Of a DNA stretch of 16,076 nt, positions 15,027 through 16,076 are shown in pieces (within the stretch, counting starts at the first letter, position 1; the number at the start of each line of letters is the position of its first letter). A program made the translations under genes and the position numbers. The DNA is taken from the NCBI GenBank assembly GCA_036003885.1, contig DASYSA010000093.1, positions 1 through 16,076 of the forward strand. Reading direction: 5' to 3'. The stretch is from DASYSA01 sp036003885. Its GTDB lineage: Bacteria; Acidobacteriota; Blastocatellia; UBA7656. The notes under the pieces are model-generated. The model was not told the origin of the DNA. It searched no databases and worked only from the letters and a program-made list of their open reading frames with translations.

Positions 15027-15710
15027 TCAGCAGCCAGGAGCCCTCATGATGCCGGCCTTTAACCGAGCCATCTCCTGAATCTCTTCGGCCAGCTCAATCG
15101 TGCGGCGAGCCGCTTGCCTCGCCATTTGTTGATCGTCGTCACTCGCTCCATAGCTCGCGAGCAGCGTGCGGCCCAGCTCGTGATGGTGCCTCTCATCGGG
15201 TTGAATCGTATCGCGGTAGAGCGCGGCGGTCTCCGAATCGCCCGCGGACTCACAAAACTCGATGAAACACTGGTTCCGAACGAGCGCAATGCCTTCGCGG
15301 GTAAACTGTCCTGCCGCAACGCGAGCGGCTGCGCCCTCAAGCGAGCGCAAGTACTGAAACAGAGGAGAATAGCCCCCCTCTCGGGGGTCTATCCGGTTCG
15401 CATCCACCCCAAGCGAGGTGAGCCGCTCCGCTATGAGTCGGTAATGTCTGGCTTCGTCGCCGACTTGCCTGGCGAGGGCCAGTTTGATGTCGAGCTCGGA
15501 GGTCGACGCCATCCAGATCGCCGCAAGCTCGCTCGCCTCAAACTCGTTCTTTAGCGCCACCCTAAGGAGTCGCGGAACCGTGAGTGCTTCTGGAGTCTCA
15601 CCCGCGCGGCTGAGATCACCGAGCCTTTCAAGCGCCGCTTGATTCTCTTCCCCCAGCGCGGCTACAAACTCCCCTGCGGTCAACCCGCTCCAGTTTCGAT
15701 CTGGTGACAT
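15027..15710 (-). CDS. Ferritin-like diiron protein
   Basis: This 227-residue, mostly helical protein carries the signature of the ferritin-like four-helix bundle. Helix 1 has Glu56 or Glu58 (N-E-F-E), helix 2 an E-x-x-H (Glu86, His89 in D-E-A-R-H-Y), helix 3 Glu151 or Glu154 (I-E-F-C-E), and helix 4 a second E-x-x-H (Glu173, His176 in D-E-R-H-H-H-E). This is the usual ligand set of a carboxylate-bridged diiron centre. The sequence does not show whether it is an oxygenase (MiaE-like or PaaA-like) or an iron/peroxide-handling protein. No signal peptide is present. AGGAG lies 8 nt before the ATG. The C-terminal ~30 residues extend past the bundle and end in Cys. Confidence 0.82.
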   Translation of the reverse strand: MSPDRNWSGLTAGEFVAALGEENQAALERLGDLSRAGETPEALTVPRLLRVALKNEFEASELAAIWMASTSELDIKLALARQVGDEARHYRLIAERLTSLGVDANRIDPREGGYSPLFQYLRSLEGAAARVAAGQFTREGIALVRNQCFIEFCESAGDSETAALYRDTIQPDERHHHELGRTLLASYGASDDDQQMARQAARRTIELAEEIQEMARLKAGIMRAPGC

Positions 15711-15841
15711 ATTCGGTTCTCCTGTTTGACCTCGCGATTTTGCCGAATTTCTTTGTTGTTCCGTTGCAGGCTTGGCAGTTCATCTCGGTGCTGCCCTTGT
15801 GAGCAACGTAAGAATATCAAATCGCTCAAGCATTGCCAGGT

Positions 15842-16076
15842 TTAATCTATAAAGAATTGGAGGTCTGGGCCAACGAATCTGATGTCGTGGCGGTTGAGAA
15901 TATCCCTTCCAATGAGAACATGGTCCCGTGCGGATAAGACGGTTCCTCCGAGAACCAGATGGTAGCCGATAACGAGTCCCAGAAACTCTAAGTTCACTCT
16001 ATATACATCTTGCATTTCGGGAGTATTCCCAGTGGCGCCTTCCACTGGGAGCTCACCCTTTTTTTCTAGAGCGAAT
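15842..16076 (-). CDS. Retropepsin-like aspartic protease, C-terminal end (cut by window)
   Basis: The frame is open from the window edge to a TAA at 15842-15844, so this is the last ~77 codons of a gene whose start lies outside. A GTG at 16043-16045 could start a 67-residue protein, but the frame continues upstream without a stop. The segment H-V-L-I-G-R-D-I-L-N followed by F-V-G-P-D-L-Q-F-F-I-D matches the C-terminal part of bacterial clan AA retropepsin-like proteases (L-I-G-R-D-x-L-N, then x-G-P). The catalytic D-T/S-G motif would lie upstream and cannot be checked. It is 131 bp upstream of the ferritin-like gene on the same strand. Confidence 0.6.
   Translation of the reverse strand, partial: FALEKKGELPVEGATGNTPEMQDVYRVNLEFLGLVIGYHLVLGGTVLSARDHVLIGRDILNRHDIRFVGPDLQFFID

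Overview
The window is an ordinary stretch of bacterial chromosome with moderately high G+C content, densely coding, with one tRNA gene and 14 protein genes (the last cut by the window edge). I see no insertion sequence, prophage, CRISPR array or plasmid function. The gene set suggests a Gram-negative, free-living heterotroph, most likely an Acidobacteriota member (possibly Blastocatellia). The pointers are a DUF6599-type secreted protein, a TonB C-terminal-domain protein with a CsgG-like front end, a stand-alone Clp-type AAA+ ATPase, and heptanucleotide arrays in the spacers. That placement is an inference from gene families, not a phylogenetic result.

Layout. Positions 90-164 carry tRNA-Asn (minus strand). 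A membrane-anchored alpha/beta hydrolase (minus) is divergent from a plus-strand run of a zinc-ribbon/PH-domain membrane protein, a DUF6599 protein and an orphan NtrC/NtrX-type response regulator (1583-5058). This run converges on a minus-strand group: a TonB C-terminal-domain protein, an M19 membrane dipeptidase with signal peptide, and a single-ring Clp-type ATPase (5166-8657). A gene-free stretch of about 740 bp follows. A second plus-strand run (9396-13188) holds an SDR oxidoreductase, the UbiE/MenG quinone methyltransferase, an MgtC/DUF4010 membrane protein and a Rossmann/DUF2520 protein. It converges on a minus-strand pentapeptide-repeat protein, a ferritin-like diiron protein and the C-terminal end of a retropepsin-like protease.

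Most striking is the non-coding DNA. Both convergent junctions of the window (5059-5165 and 13187-13268) are filled almost from stop codon to stop codon by period-7 sequence arrays. A third, larger heptamer array in inverted orientation (7330-7462) lies between the strong terminator of the Clp-type gene and the ribosome binding site of the dipeptidase gene. There, three array units are perfectly complementary to the Shine-Dalgarno/start region of the dipeptidase mRNA. The arrays differ in sequence but share the 7-bp period, the placement at gene ends and, in two of them, an 11-bp identical core.

Functionally the window is a mix: envelope and periplasmic proteins (hydrolase, PH protein, DUF6599, TonB-like, dipeptidase, MgtC, protease), protein quality control (Clp-type ATPase), quinone synthesis (UbiE/MenG) and regulation. 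No multi-gene pathway or defence system can be assembled from these genes. The best candidates for something under-described are the heptamer arrays, the Clp-type ATPase that keeps an IGF ClpP-docking-like tripeptide while lacking the N and D1 domains, and the unrecognised C-terminal half of the pentapeptide-repeat protein.
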